From Pseudomonas sp. NBRC 111124 (lineage in GTDB: Bacteria > Pseudomonadota > Gammaproteobacteria > Pseudomonadales > Pseudomonadaceae), in contig NZ_BCBA01000063.1 in NCBI RefSeq assembly GCF_001320245.1, forward strand, positions 1 through 64,000: 64,000 bases of DNA, written 5' to 3'. Position 1 is the first letter of the stretch; each line of letters opens with the position of its first letter. Below are positions 50,070 to 57,727 of this stretch, piece by piece. The position numbers and the translations under genes are program-made. Under the pieces are notes generated by a model. That model saw only the letters and a list, made by a program, of their open reading frames with translations. It was not told where the DNA came from and ran no database searches.

Positions 50070-50570
50070 ATGGGCAAAATTATGCAAATGATTGAAAAGG
50101 AGAGGCTGCTACAGGTCTATGAAGAAGAGATTGAGGCCGCGTATGCCGAGCTTCTTGATGCGTTTATGAACTTTCTGACCCTTGGAGTAGGGGATCCTAG
50201 GTCTATGGCCGGTCGATGCGGTGCGCGAGTTGCTGCAGCGCATAAACGATGCAAGCGTGGATTAGTCTTTTCAGAGCTGGTGAACGCTCGAGATGCTGGC
50301 ATGGATATCACCCCAACGGTTGTTGAGCACGTTTTTGAACGACTGATCGGCCGCGGGGTAGATTTCCGAAAGGCGCTGACTTTCTTCGGTACGCCAGGCC
50401 GTACTGCAGCTCAAAAATCTGGCGTGGTGCGCGAGGATATGGCCAGCATTGAAGCGCAGCTGGCACCGCAGGTGAGTATGCTCATTTACGAAATGTCTGT
50501 GATACGTGAACGCCACAAGGAGGAGTACGGCGACCGCGTAGAGGCCGCTGTAAAGGAGCTCCAAGGGTGA
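50070..50570 (+). CDS. Hypothetical protein
   Basis: The 166-aa helical protein is unknown. It has a Glu-rich N-terminal helix (IEKERLLQVYEEEIEAAYAEL). Starts at 50070, 50082 or 50088 are all possible; the last two leave room for a leader after the operator. A longer in-frame start at 50025 would overlap the operator. No membrane segment is seen. Confidence 0.62.
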   Translation: MGKIMQMIEKERLLQVYEEEIEAAYAELLDAFMNFLTLGVGDPRSMAGRCGARVAAAHKRCKRGLVFSELVNARDAGMDITPTVVEHVFERLIGRGVDFRKALTFFGTPGRTAAQKSGVVREDMASIEAQLAPQVSMLIYEMSVIRERHKEEYGDRVEAAVKELQG

Positions 50571-50600
50571 TAGGAGCTTAATACATACATGCGTTTGGCA

Positions 50601-50624
50601 CCCTAATACATATATATGTTAGGG
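50601..50624. promoter_or_regulatory. CCCTAA...TTAGGG palindrome, copy 2
   Basis: CCCTAA and TTAGGG flank TACATATATATG. The site is the most symmetric of the three, but lies between converging gene ends (50570 and 50647), where no promoter is needed. It may serve DNA looping between copies 1 and 3. Confidence 0.68.
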
Positions 50625-50646
50625 AATTTAATCTACTGCCGCTTCG

Positions 50647-51066
50647 TTAGGGGAGACCTGGCTTTGCACTTTTTAGCCTCTTCCGGCGCTGAGCGACAGC
50701 TTGCCTAGAGCAGCCTGCGCGGCGTGCAATCTCCGCATTACTCGTGGTTGGCAGAAGATGGTCGAAATTTTCCAGCTTTAGTCCTGGGCGAGCTTCAAAA
50801 ATGCCGACCTGCAGTAGCCGTCGCCGGCGGCCAATTTCGTATGCAGTGACACCGAATATTTTTGCCAGCGCTACGTCCGACATTGTACCTAAGAGCGAGT
50901 CATACGCCTTGCTGACCGCATTGTCGCCCGACCATGGTGGAATGCCTTTATTGGCCCGACGGATCTGCACTGCATTGGTTGTCGTTCCTGCCAGATAAGC
51001 CACGATGCGGTCGTAGCATTGGCCAAGCAGCCAGTCGTAGCGTTCAATTTTGGAGTATTTGGGCAT
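50647..51066 (-). CDS. Three-repeat HTH-like protein (copy 3)
   Basis: The 139-aa protein has three units: ERYDWLLGQCYDRIVAYLAG, KAYDSLLGTMSDVALAKIFG and NFDHLLPTTSNAEIARRAGC, with basic second helices (QIRRANKGI, GRRRRLLQVG, AQRRKRLKS). The unit matches those at 39276 and 13548, although overall sequence is well diverged. The palindrome at 51139-51162 lies 73 bp upstream of its start, so the protein may bind the CCCTAA operators itself. Confidence 0.82.
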   Translation of the reverse strand: MPKYSKIERYDWLLGQCYDRIVAYLAGTTTNAVQIRRANKGIPPWSGDNAVSKAYDSLLGTMSDVALAKIFGVTAYEIGRRRRLLQVGIFEARPGLKLENFDHLLPTTSNAEIARRAGCSRQAVAQRRKRLKSAKPGLP

Positions 51067-51138
51067 CGCCGCTTCCTGCTGGTCCTGTCCGGTTGGAGTG
51101 CTTGATCTACCGCCACGGTAGCGTAAATGAATAACAAT

Positions 51139-51162
51139 ACCCTAACACATATATACGTTAGC
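51139..51162 (-). promoter_or_regulatory. CCCTAA...GTTAG operator, copy 3
   Basis: CTAAC-ACATATATAC-GTTAG is a palindrome with perfect outer arms. It lies between the divergent 51066 (minus) and 51268 (plus) genes, next to an ACGT operator. Confidence 0.7.
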
Positions 51163-51212
51163 TTTGCCGCCGCGCCTCAGCCTGGCACGCCAACACTGAA
51201 AAATCTATATAC

Positions 51213-51233
51213 ATACGTACGTACGTATATTAT
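51213..51233 (+). promoter_or_regulatory. Promoter with ACGT operator, upstream of the DGQHR gene
   Basis: ATACGTACGTACGTAT (51213-51228) runs into TATTAT (51228-51233), the likely -10. No CGGCTA hairpin follows; the gene begins 35 bp downstream. Confidence 0.75.
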
Positions 51234-51267
51234 CATTGTTGCATTCACCAGGTAATCGGAGGCTGGA

Positions 51268-52875
51268 ATGTACGACGCAGTGATCGCCAAAGAAGCGTGC
51301 TCCCTTGAGGCGCAGCAGTTTGTGCCAGGGGAGGTTGTTTCGATCCACAGAGACGGTACAGCGGCTCGTAATGCCGCGGACAAAGCCAACAAGCGCAAAG
51401 GCGAATACGGCCTTTTTGTGGCGGTTCACTCAGAGAGCCTGGTGAAGAAGGGGGATTTGCGAGAAGACCTTTTGAATCAGTACGAGCTGAATGAGCGCCG
51501 TGAGTATGGCAAGCGTCTGATGCGGGCAATCTTGTCTGATGAGCTCACCGGTAAGCGCAACGTAATGGCTGACGACGCTGGATATCACCTGCAGCATTTA
51601 GGCATTACCTTGGAGGACCTCAAGGAGTGGTACGAAGAAGAGGTTCGGGCAGAGCATCTTGAGCAACAGATCCGCTCCCAGGAGCATGCACACTTGCGCG
51701 CAAGAGGCTTCGAGGCTCAAAAGGCGATCGACGAGATTCGGAACCAACCCTGCTTCGCCGTGCCGGCCGTTCGCGGTATCCAGGCCGGGCAGGAGTATTT
51801 TCTGGCACAGATTCCATACCCGATCCTGGCTCGCTTGTTTGTTTTCGACGAAGAGGAAGCAGTGCCTGCAGAGTTACGCGCTCAGCGCGCGTTGAACAAG
51901 AAACGGGCAGAATCCATTAGTGAATACATGCTCGACAACCGGGACACCTATGTACTGCCGGCGCTCACAGCTAGCGTCGACAAGGCTATGGCTTTCGAAG
52001 CACTTGAAGGTATCGAGCAGCTTGGCACGCTTCACATTCCAATGAGCGCCACCATGCTGATAAATGACGGGCAGCACCGTCGCTTGGCTATCGAAATGGC
52101 ACTGCGCAACGACGAAACCCTTCGCCACGAAACAGCGCCGGTACAGATTCACTTTGACCAGGGCCTGCAGCGCTCTCAGCAAATCTTTGCTGACATCAAC
52201 AGTAAGGCGGTGAAGCCATCCAGTGCGATCAATGCTCTGTATGACCACCGCAATCCTTACAACACCTGGCTCCAGGATCTCCTCACCCAACTGCCTGCAA
52301 TCAAGCGCAAAATCGACTTTGAGAACGGTTCCCCGGGCATGCGTTCGTCTAAGCTTTGGAGCTTGGTTGCCTTCAAAAAATTCGTGACGCTGCTCACTGG
52401 GCTCAGCGAGAAAACCATCACTGGCCTGGAGGATGAAGAGCTAATGGACTGCGCCGACCTTGTGCGTGAGTTCCTTGAAGGTTGCGAGAAGTACATCCCT
52501 CAGTGGGGCGACATGCTATCCGGCAAGATCGCTGCCTCGGACGTTCGCGAAAATTTCGTCATCGGACACGCGGTCTTCCTTGAGGCGCTCGGGATGTTCG
52601 GTCGAGAAGCGCTGTTCTACGGTACGCATCTATCGCCTCAAGAAAAGAACGCCAAGGTCGTTGATCCTGGCAAGGCTAAGTGGCATGTCATGAGACCCCT
52701 CGAAGCTCTTCAACCGTCGAAAAGCGACGGCATGTGGGAGAATCGGTGCGTGGTATTGGGCAAAATGCAGAAGACGGTCGACGGGACCAAAGCTACCGCC
52801 GCTCAGCTGCTTTCGATCGCCAACATTCCTTTGCCGGAATCGCTGGCCGAGCTGCACCAACGCATCATCAAGTAA
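51268..52875 (+). CDS. DGQHR-domain (DndB-like) protein
   Basis: The 535-aa protein has the DGQHR signature in LINDGQHRRLAIEMAL near residue 267, followed by QIFADINSKAVKPSSAINALYDHRNP. This domain defines DndB, the regulator of the phosphorothioate (dnd) operon, and related ParB/DGQHR-fold proteins. No dndCDE or dptFGH genes are nearby. The N-terminal 150 residues are charged and helical (EEVRAEHLEQQIRSQEHAHLRARGFE). An orphan on a plasmid could interfere with host DNA modification or have its own enzymatic role. GGAGG precedes the ATG. Confidence 0.82.
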   Translation: MYDAVIAKEACSLEAQQFVPGEVVSIHRDGTAARNAADKANKRKGEYGLFVAVHSESLVKKGDLREDLLNQYELNERREYGKRLMRAILSDELTGKRNVMADDAGYHLQHLGITLEDLKEWYEEEVRAEHLEQQIRSQEHAHLRARGFEAQKAIDEIRNQPCFAVPAVRGIQAGQEYFLAQIPYPILARLFVFDEEEAVPAELRAQRALNKKRAESISEYMLDNRDTYVLPALTASVDKAMAFEALEGIEQLGTLHIPMSATMLINDGQHRRLAIEMALRNDETLRHETAPVQIHFDQGLQRSQQIFADINSKAVKPSSAINALYDHRNPYNTWLQDLLTQLPAIKRKIDFENGSPGMRSSKLWSLVAFKKFVTLLTGLSEKTITGLEDEELMDCADLVREFLEGCEKYIPQWGDMLSGKIAASDVRENFVIGHAVFLEALGMFGREALFYGTHLSPQEKNAKVVDPGKAKWHVMRPLEALQPSKSDGMWENRCVVLGKMQKTVDGTKATAAQLLSIANIPLPESLAELHQRIIK

Positions 52876-52928
52876 ACACATCGCTTCGAGGCGCGTAGAC
52901 GCCTCGATCTGAATTCAAGGAGATCGTT

Positions 52929-53342
52929 ATGTCTGTAGGAACCGAGGGGTTGATCTCGGTCGGTACTGCGCTGGTGGCAGTTGTCGCTGCCGCCTGCACT
53001 CATGGTGTGCTGCAGCTGCTACCAGAAGTGAGCTTTGCCGCGCACAGCTGGATGATGATCGGGGTGCTGATCGCTGTCGGCATACTGGGGGCAGGTCTCT
53101 GGTGCGAAATCCAGCCTGATAACTTTGGCATGATCTCGGCAATTGCTGTTACACCCCTGGCCGTTGCAGCTTTCTGGGGAGGGCTTTGGCCTGCGATGAC
53201 GGAGTGGGGAGCGGTCGGCTTGGCGTTTCCTGGACAGACGCCACCGGTTGCTTGGTGGGCCTCGAGCGCGGTGAAGTGGCTAGGACTCGCAGCAATACTG
53301 GGTGGTGGGTACTACTGGCTGTACCGGAGAAGCTTCAACTAA
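52929..53342 (+). CDS. Hypothetical inner-membrane protein
   Basis: The 137-aa protein has four predicted transmembrane helices. The C-terminal end WLYRRSFN is basic, consistent with a cytoplasmic C-terminus. AAGGAGATC precedes the ATG. It follows the DGQHR gene by 53 bp in the same direction. Function unknown. Confidence 0.72.
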   Translation: MSVGTEGLISVGTALVAVVAAACTHGVLQLLPEVSFAAHSWMMIGVLIAVGILGAGLWCEIQPDNFGMISAIAVTPLAVAAFWGGLWPAMTEWGAVGLAFPGQTPPVAWWASSAVKWLGLAAILGGGYYWLYRRSFN

Positions 53343-53373
53343 ATTCGGACTGGATTTTTGATGGGAGGAGCAA

Positions 53374-53616
53374 GTGAATATTGAGATCGAAACCCTTCAG
53401 AAGACGGCTCAGCATTGGCGAGAAAGTAATCAGTGTCATCAGGGGGGAATTGTCCTGATGTGGCAGGGGGCTGTGTACGGTTGGAAAAACGAGCTGCGTG
53501 ACCCCCAGCATGAACAGCCAGGCGCTTTCGCCGTCGATTCAGCCGGGAAGGTGTTCATCGCTGAGGGTGGTGACCCCTACAATGGTGCCATGCGCTGGTC
53601 ACCTCTAGCACTTTGA
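53374..53616 (+). CDS. Hypothetical small protein
   Basis: The 80-aa protein starts at GTG behind GGGAGGAG. It contains GGIVLMWQGAVYGWKNELRD and GAFAVDSAGKVFIAEGGDP, which look like short beta hairpins. Many plasmids and phages carry similar Trp-rich small proteins of unknown role. Confidence 0.68.
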   Translation: MNIEIETLQKTAQHWRESNQCHQGGIVLMWQGAVYGWKNELRDPQHEQPGAFAVDSAGKVFIAEGGDPYNGAMRWSPLAL

Positions 53617-53635
53617 TTTGGGAGATGCACATTTG

Positions 53636-53938
53636 ATGGACGCTCAGGAAGGAGCATTGCGATTTTACGCCTGGGCAATATGGTTCAGCTCCCTGGCGTG
53701 GATCGTTAGCAAGCTTGCGGTGTACTCTGCCGCTCATGGTGGGGTGACCGAGAGCTGGTTGTTCGTAATCCTATTCGGGGTAGTAGCATTGGCGCCCAAG
53801 GGCATTCAAGGCCTGATACTAGCTTCGAACTACCGTAAAGACATGAAGGCGGCAGAGTTGCGTCTTGCGGGTTACAGTCTTGGCTGGGTGATATTGCTAG
53901 CCATTGGCCTGTACGGGTTTCTGAAATATCTCCCGTAG
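53636..53938 (+). CDS. Hypothetical membrane protein
   Basis: The 100-aa protein has three hydrophobic helices (AWAIWFSSLAWIVSKLAVYS, WLFVILFGVVALAPKGI, YSLGWVILLAIGLYGFL). GGGAG lies 11 bp upstream of ATG 53636. It ends 20 bp before the converging recombinase gene. Confidence 0.66.
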   Translation: MDAQEGALRFYAWAIWFSSLAWIVSKLAVYSAAHGGVTESWLFVILFGVVALAPKGIQGLILASNYRKDMKAAELRLAGYSLGWVILLAIGLYGFLKYLP

Positions 53939-53957
53939 GGAAACTCGGGAAGTCGAT

Positions 53958-54905
53958 TCAGTATTTTACTTTATAGGTCGGAGAATCCTCCGGCCTCTGG
54001 CCGCGCCGATCGTAGAGACGTGTGGTGCTGATATTGGAATGTCCCAGCCAGGTTTGAACCTTCGCGATATCAGCCTCGTGCTCCAATGCGTTGGTTGCCG
54101 CAGTAGCTCGCAACCCGTGCACGCCCAGGCCAGCCACCGCTATGCCGGCTGATTTGGCCCAAAACCCGATGATCGAATAGATACCGTTGGCCAGCAAACG
54201 AGCCCCGGGCGTACGCCCGCGAACGGAGCGAAACAATGGGCCGGTAGTCCGCTCCCCATCAGCCTCCAGATACTGGTAGATCCGCTCTGCCGCCACCGGA
54301 TGGAGTGGGAGGTAACGAACTTTGCGGCCCTTGCCATGCACCTTCAAATGACGAATGCCGCGGCGTTCCTGCAGGTCGACAACATCCAAGCTTGCTGCCT
54401 CCTCACGACGCAAACCGTGGTACAGGAGAACCGCCAGCAGTGCTCGATCCCGAAGCCCCTTTACGCTGTCTTGATCTGGAGCCTCGAGCAACGCCTTGGC
54501 CTGGTCGTCGCCCAGCGCCGGCGTTTTACCTTCATTGCTCTCATTCGGAGGCCGCTTGACGCCATGAACAGGATTTCCTCCCGCTACAGCGTTGCTGTCC
54601 AAAAGGTGGTCAAACAAACTGGTCAGCGCCGCCAGCTTTCGCCGGATCGTCGCAGCTGACAGCACTCTTCGCTCTAGGTCCGATCGCCAGGCAAGAACAT
54701 GCGCCCGTTGAACCTCCCGGAACTGGTCTGGGTGGACAATGCCTACGAAGGCGGTGAAGTCGCCGATATCAATACTGTAGGCGCGTCTGGTCTGAGGATT
54801 ATCAATGTTGGCCAACCACTCGGTAGCAGCTGGTACATCCGATAGAGCCAGGTACTGTGCTTCGGTGAGTTTGCCAGGCTGCCTGGTTACCAGGAGTTCT
54901 TTCAT
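53958..54905 (-). CDS. XerC/XerD-type tyrosine recombinase
   Basis: The 315-aa recombinase has an N-terminal SAM-like core-binding domain (TRRAYSIDIGDFTAFV) and a catalytic domain with Arg in HGLRREEAASLDVVDL, Lys in GKGRKVRYLPLH, His/Arg in HGLRATAATNAL, His in LGHSNISTT and Tyr in RLYDRRG. It probably resolves plasmid multimers or acts at a local recombination site. ATG 54905 overlaps the stop of the upstream gene (TGATG), so both are translated together. Confidence 0.9.
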   Translation of the reverse strand: MKELLVTRQPGKLTEAQYLALSDVPAATEWLANIDNPQTRRAYSIDIGDFTAFVGIVHPDQFREVQRAHVLAWRSDLERRVLSAATIRRKLAALTSLFDHLLDSNAVAGGNPVHGVKRPPNESNEGKTPALGDDQAKALLEAPDQDSVKGLRDRALLAVLLYHGLRREEAASLDVVDLQERRGIRHLKVHGKGRKVRYLPLHPVAAERIYQYLEADGERTTGPLFRSVRGRTPGARLLANGIYSIIGFWAKSAGIAVAGLGVHGLRATAATNALEHEADIAKVQTWLGHSNISTTRLYDRRGQRPEDSPTYKVKY

Positions 54906-55429
54906 CAACGCATCCGCCGTCGTCTATTGGGCATGCTGGTTTCGACAGGATCAACAAGCTTCGCGTTAAGCAGCTGCTCCCACCGCTGGGTCTCCGCATC
55001 CATTTCAGCTTCACCACGGATTTCCGCGGCAATGGAGCCTCCAGCCTTTGCTAGCGCGGATCTTGCTTTCGACCAAAAGCCTAGTGCCGATCCCCAAATG
55101 TGTACCGGGACGATCGGGACCTGATGCTGGTCATGAAGCACTTTGAGCGTGGCCAGGCCATGACCATTCGCACGGTACTGATCGTCGACCTCGATCTTGT
55201 GAACGTAAACGCGGTCGAGGGCCGGGTTCAAACCGTACTCAATGCTGCCCACACGAGTAGCGCCGGCATAGATGCCAGCGTAAAGAGTCGGAGAGGGAAA
55301 GCCAAACTGCAGCGGGTGCGAACTTTCCCGTTCAGTCACTAACTGAACAGGTTCTTCGATTCTGGTCTTTTTAGGGGATTTTCGGCGCGTGTGTTCGAAA
55401 AAGTCACGCAGAGGATCAAACCAGTCCAC
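54905..55429 (-). CDS. GNAT-like acetyltransferase-fold protein
   Basis: The 174-aa protein has a GNAT-like core: VGSIEYGLNPALDRVYVHKIEVDDQYRANGHGLATLKVLHDQHQVPIVPVHIWGSALGFWSKAR (key part: RANGHGLATL in place of Q/R-x-x-G-x-G/A). The tail is very basic (MPNRRRRMR). It is the first gene of an operon with the recombinase and has a perfect palindromic operator 19 bp upstream. A regulatory or antitoxin-like role is possible; no partner toxin is visible. Confidence 0.68.
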   Translation of the reverse strand: MDWFDPLRDFFEHTRRKSPKKTRIEEPVQLVTERESSHPLQFGFPSPTLYAGIYAGATRVGSIEYGLNPALDRVYVHKIEVDDQYRANGHGLATLKVLHDQHQVPIVPVHIWGSALGFWSKARSALAKAGGSIAAEIRGEAEMDAETQRWEQLLNAKLVDPVETSMPNRRRRMR

Positions 55430-55447
55430 GAATCCACTCCCTGCCTA

Positions 55448-55479
55448 AAATTGGTGATAACGTATTTTATCACCAATTT
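55448..55479 (-). promoter_or_regulatory. Perfect 13+13 palindrome upstream of the GNAT-recombinase operon
   Basis: AAATTGGTGATAA (55448-55460) and TTATCACCAATTT (55467-55479) are perfect inverse arms around CGTATT. It is unlike any other repeat of the window and is probably the operator of this operon. Confidence 0.82.
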
Positions 55480-55500
55480 AGGAACGTAGGGGGAGGGTGG

Positions 55501-55749
55501 TTATCCTGCGCTTAAACGAGCTTGAAATGCTTCCATTTCCTGCATAGTGCTGATGTCAGGAACGAGTCTTGGGGTCAGGTTGAGCTGCGCCGAGATGTAG
55601 GCCAGCGTCCGAACGCGATCAACCGAGGTGTTCATTGCTTTGGCAACGCGCTTGGCTGCACCTGGTCGATTCAACGCGCAATGAGCAGCTTCCAAAATTT
55701 GCGCAAGCAAATCATCGTCGAGCTGGCTGAGCATGTCTTTCAAGTCCAT
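55501..55749 (-). CDS. Hypothetical small helical protein
   Basis: The 82-aa protein (MDLKDMLSQLDDDLLAQILEA...) is helical and has a possible HTH (AKRVAKAMNTSVDRVRTLAYIS). AAAGGA lies 8 bp before ATG 55749, which is preferred over ATGs at 55758 and 55776. It could be a small DNA-binding protein. It lies 44 bp downstream of the 56294 gene and may be in the same transcript. Confidence 0.65.
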   Translation of the reverse strand: MDLKDMLSQLDDDLLAQILEAAHCALNRPGAAKRVAKAMNTSVDRVRTLAYISAQLNLTPRLVPDISTMQEMEAFQARLSAG

Positions 55750-55793
55750 AGGATCCATCCTTTCGTAACCCAACAATAAGAGCCGCGGTCGGC

Positions 55794-56294
55794 CTACAGG
55801 GCGGTGATTTCAGCGTTCATGATGCAGGCCAGATCGGCGCCCAGTTGCCGGCGAATACGAGCAACAGAGCTATCCGTTGGAGCCGCCTTATAAAACGAGA
55901 ACTCGGGCGAGCTCGAATGCTGCAGGACAATCAGATGAGTCTTGCCAAGGCGTTTCAGCCTCCGCAGTTGGGCAACTTCGTCGACCATCTGAGTGATCGC
56001 CATGTCGAACCATTCAGGTGCATCTGTAGGTTCATCCATGGCGAGGCCCTGGAAAGTCAATTGAAGTTGGTAGCCGTTCGCTTTCAACTCCGCAACCAAA
56101 GCCGTCTGCAGCGCAGGGTCGATTTCAACGCGAGTCATGCCGCCATCGCCATTATTGGATACGAGTCCAAGCATTTTGTTATGGAGATAGACTTTGCATG
56201 ACCACGCGAGGCCTCTCGATGTTTCGGCTTCCTTGTAACCCTTAATGTCCAGCCCGACACCGCGATACGCCTTGATGTTTGAGTACCTGTCCAT
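55794..56294 (-). CDS. Hypothetical protein of the tra-operator regulon
   Basis: The 166-aa soluble protein (MDRYSNIKAYRGVGLDIKGY...) has an alpha/beta pattern and no known motif. It lies downstream of operator D. The divergent or downstream stb operon shares the same intergenic control region. Confidence 0.68.
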   Translation of the reverse strand: MDRYSNIKAYRGVGLDIKGYKEAETSRGLAWSCKVYLHNKMLGLVSNNGDGGMTRVEIDPALQTALVAELKANGYQLQLTFQGLAMDEPTDAPEWFDMAITQMVDEVAQLRRLKRLGKTHLIVLQHSSSPEFSFYKAAPTDSSVARIRRQLGADLACIMNAEITAL

Positions 56295-56335
56295 AATTGA
56301 CCTCCGTATTAACGTACAGACATTATACCCGTTAA

Positions 56336-56361
56336 TTCCGTATTGTGTATATTATACGGAA
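56336..56361 (-). promoter_or_regulatory. TTCCGTAT-N10-ATACGGAA operator, site D
   Basis: TTCCGTAT (56336-56343) and ATACGGAA (56354-56361) are a perfect 8+8 palindrome. A further half-site CTCCGTATT lies at 56302-56310. It lies upstream of the 56294 gene and just past the end of the stb operon. Confidence 0.88.
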
Positions 56362-56389
56362 TAAAGAGGCCAAAAAAAATGGCCCCTAC

Positions 56390-57019
56390 TCAAAGTACAA
56401 ATCCCAGAGAAAGCGACGATGTGGCAAGCAACAGGCCCAGCAACAACACCGACTTTAGAGTTGGTTTTTGGTTGATGAATGTCGTTCCGAACAGCCCAGC
56501 AGCGACTAAAGGCAGGAGCCATCCCACGGGCGCATTGAAAATCATCGAGCAGATATTGAATAGAGGTCCTTTTGCAGAGGCAATTTTCGCCCAATAAGGA
56601 ACTTGGCCACTGCCAAGCACAAACCCAACAGTCATGCACAGACCTGCAAAACAAAGCAGTGCGCATAGAACAAAACCCCAGGCCCTCCATCGAGCAGCAT
56701 CAGCCACTTTGAGAGCCACAGCCTGGCTCGCTTCGCTTACAGCAGCCGACAATGTGGACAGTGCCTTCTTTGTCTCAGCATCAGCCATCTCAGCAAATAA
56801 TGACTTGTGCTTGTCGACCTGTTTATCAACTTGCCTGGCAATCAGTTCTGGATACTTGGAATACATTGTATCGTAGGACTGCAAAGCCATTAAGATAAGC
56901 CAGAGAGAATCATTGTTATGCAGGTTCAAGGCATTTTTAACCCGATAGAGATCCTGCACCTCTTTCTCAGAAGCCTGTCGTCCTAAGAGCTTCTCAAAGG
57001 CAACCTCAATATCATCCAT
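56390..57019 (-). CDS. stbC: StbC-like membrane protein of the stb operon
   Basis: The 209-aa protein has a helical cytoplasmic N-terminal half with a Gln/Lys-rich coiled coil (ARQVDKQVDKHKSLFAEMADAETKKAL) and three C-terminal transmembrane helices. Size, topology and location after a ParA-like gene match StbC of oriT-adjacent stb operons. It overlaps stbB by 8 bp. Its role in such systems is still unclear. Confidence 0.68.
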   Translation of the reverse strand: MDDIEVAFEKLLGRQASEKEVQDLYRVKNALNLHNNDSLWLILMALQSYDTMYSKYPELIARQVDKQVDKHKSLFAEMADAETKKALSTLSAAVSEASQAVALKVADAARWRAWGFVLCALLCFAGLCMTVGFVLGSGQVPYWAKIASAKGPLFNICSMIFNAPVGWLLPLVAAGLFGTTFINQKPTLKSVLLLGLLLATSSLSLGFVL

Positions 57020-57716
57020 TGAGAACCTCCCCTATCACTTTATTCACATCACGGCGCCACCGGGTAAGTTCAGCTCGGTTTCCGATCGGCAGTTCCTTCA
57101 ATGCTTGCCCGATCGATAGTCGTTTGCTGTAGAGGTCGTCACTCACACGATCCGCCAGATCTGGCAGCATCAGAGACTTACCACCAGAACCCTCGATGGA
57201 TTCTCTGATTTTTGAATTGTTGTAAAGCTCGAACTTTATTTCGTCACCAAAGTAAGCATTACGAATTACATGGATAGTGGAGTCTGGGAGTGCTTCACGG
57301 TATTCCTTGAGCAGTTCTAAGCTGTCACGTTGCCGGTTAATCACCCACAGCGTGATCAGTTGCCTGTTCAACTCACCGAGCGTGCTGTTCAACGTTTCTC
57401 CATACGCTGCTACGCCTTTGTTATTCCGTGCAGCGGTATTGACAACTACAACATGATCACGGAATTCGTCGCAGACGTTAACAAGATCAATCCAGCCGTT
57501 TGCATCGTCCAAATCAATCAGCCTGCACTCAACTTCGTCTTTATACATCTTCCAAACGTCTGGATTGGAAGTGTCCGATTCAATCAGCAGAATCTTGAAA
57601 CCAGCCTGCATCAATGTGTCAACTAGGCCTACCGTTGTGAAGCTCTTTCCTACGCCACCTTTACCACCACCGACGAGGTAGATTTGACCAACCAGGGCAA
57701 TCGATTTTTCTTTCAT
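57012..57716 (-). CDS. stbB: StbB-like ParA-family ATPase
   Basis: The 234-aa P-loop protein has a deviant Walker A VGGGKGGVGKSFTTVGLVDTL and an A' motif ILLIESDTSNPDVW. In R388-type stb operons StbB is needed for conjugation and acts opposite to StbA in positioning plasmid copies. Here it is encoded between StbA-like and StbC-like genes, divergent from the mob operon, as in those plasmids. Confidence 0.8.
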   Translation of the reverse strand: MKEKSIALVGQIYLVGGGKGGVGKSFTTVGLVDTLMQAGFKILLIESDTSNPDVWKMYKDEVECRLIDLDDANGWIDLVNVCDEFRDHVVVVNTAARNNKGVAAYGETLNSTLGELNRQLITLWVINRQRDSLELLKEYREALPDSTIHVIRNAYFGDEIKFELYNNSKIRESIEGSGGKSLMLPDLADRVSDDLYSKRLSIGQALKELPIGNRAELTRWRRDVNKVIGEVLNG

Positions 57717-57727
57717 AGGTTCTCTCC

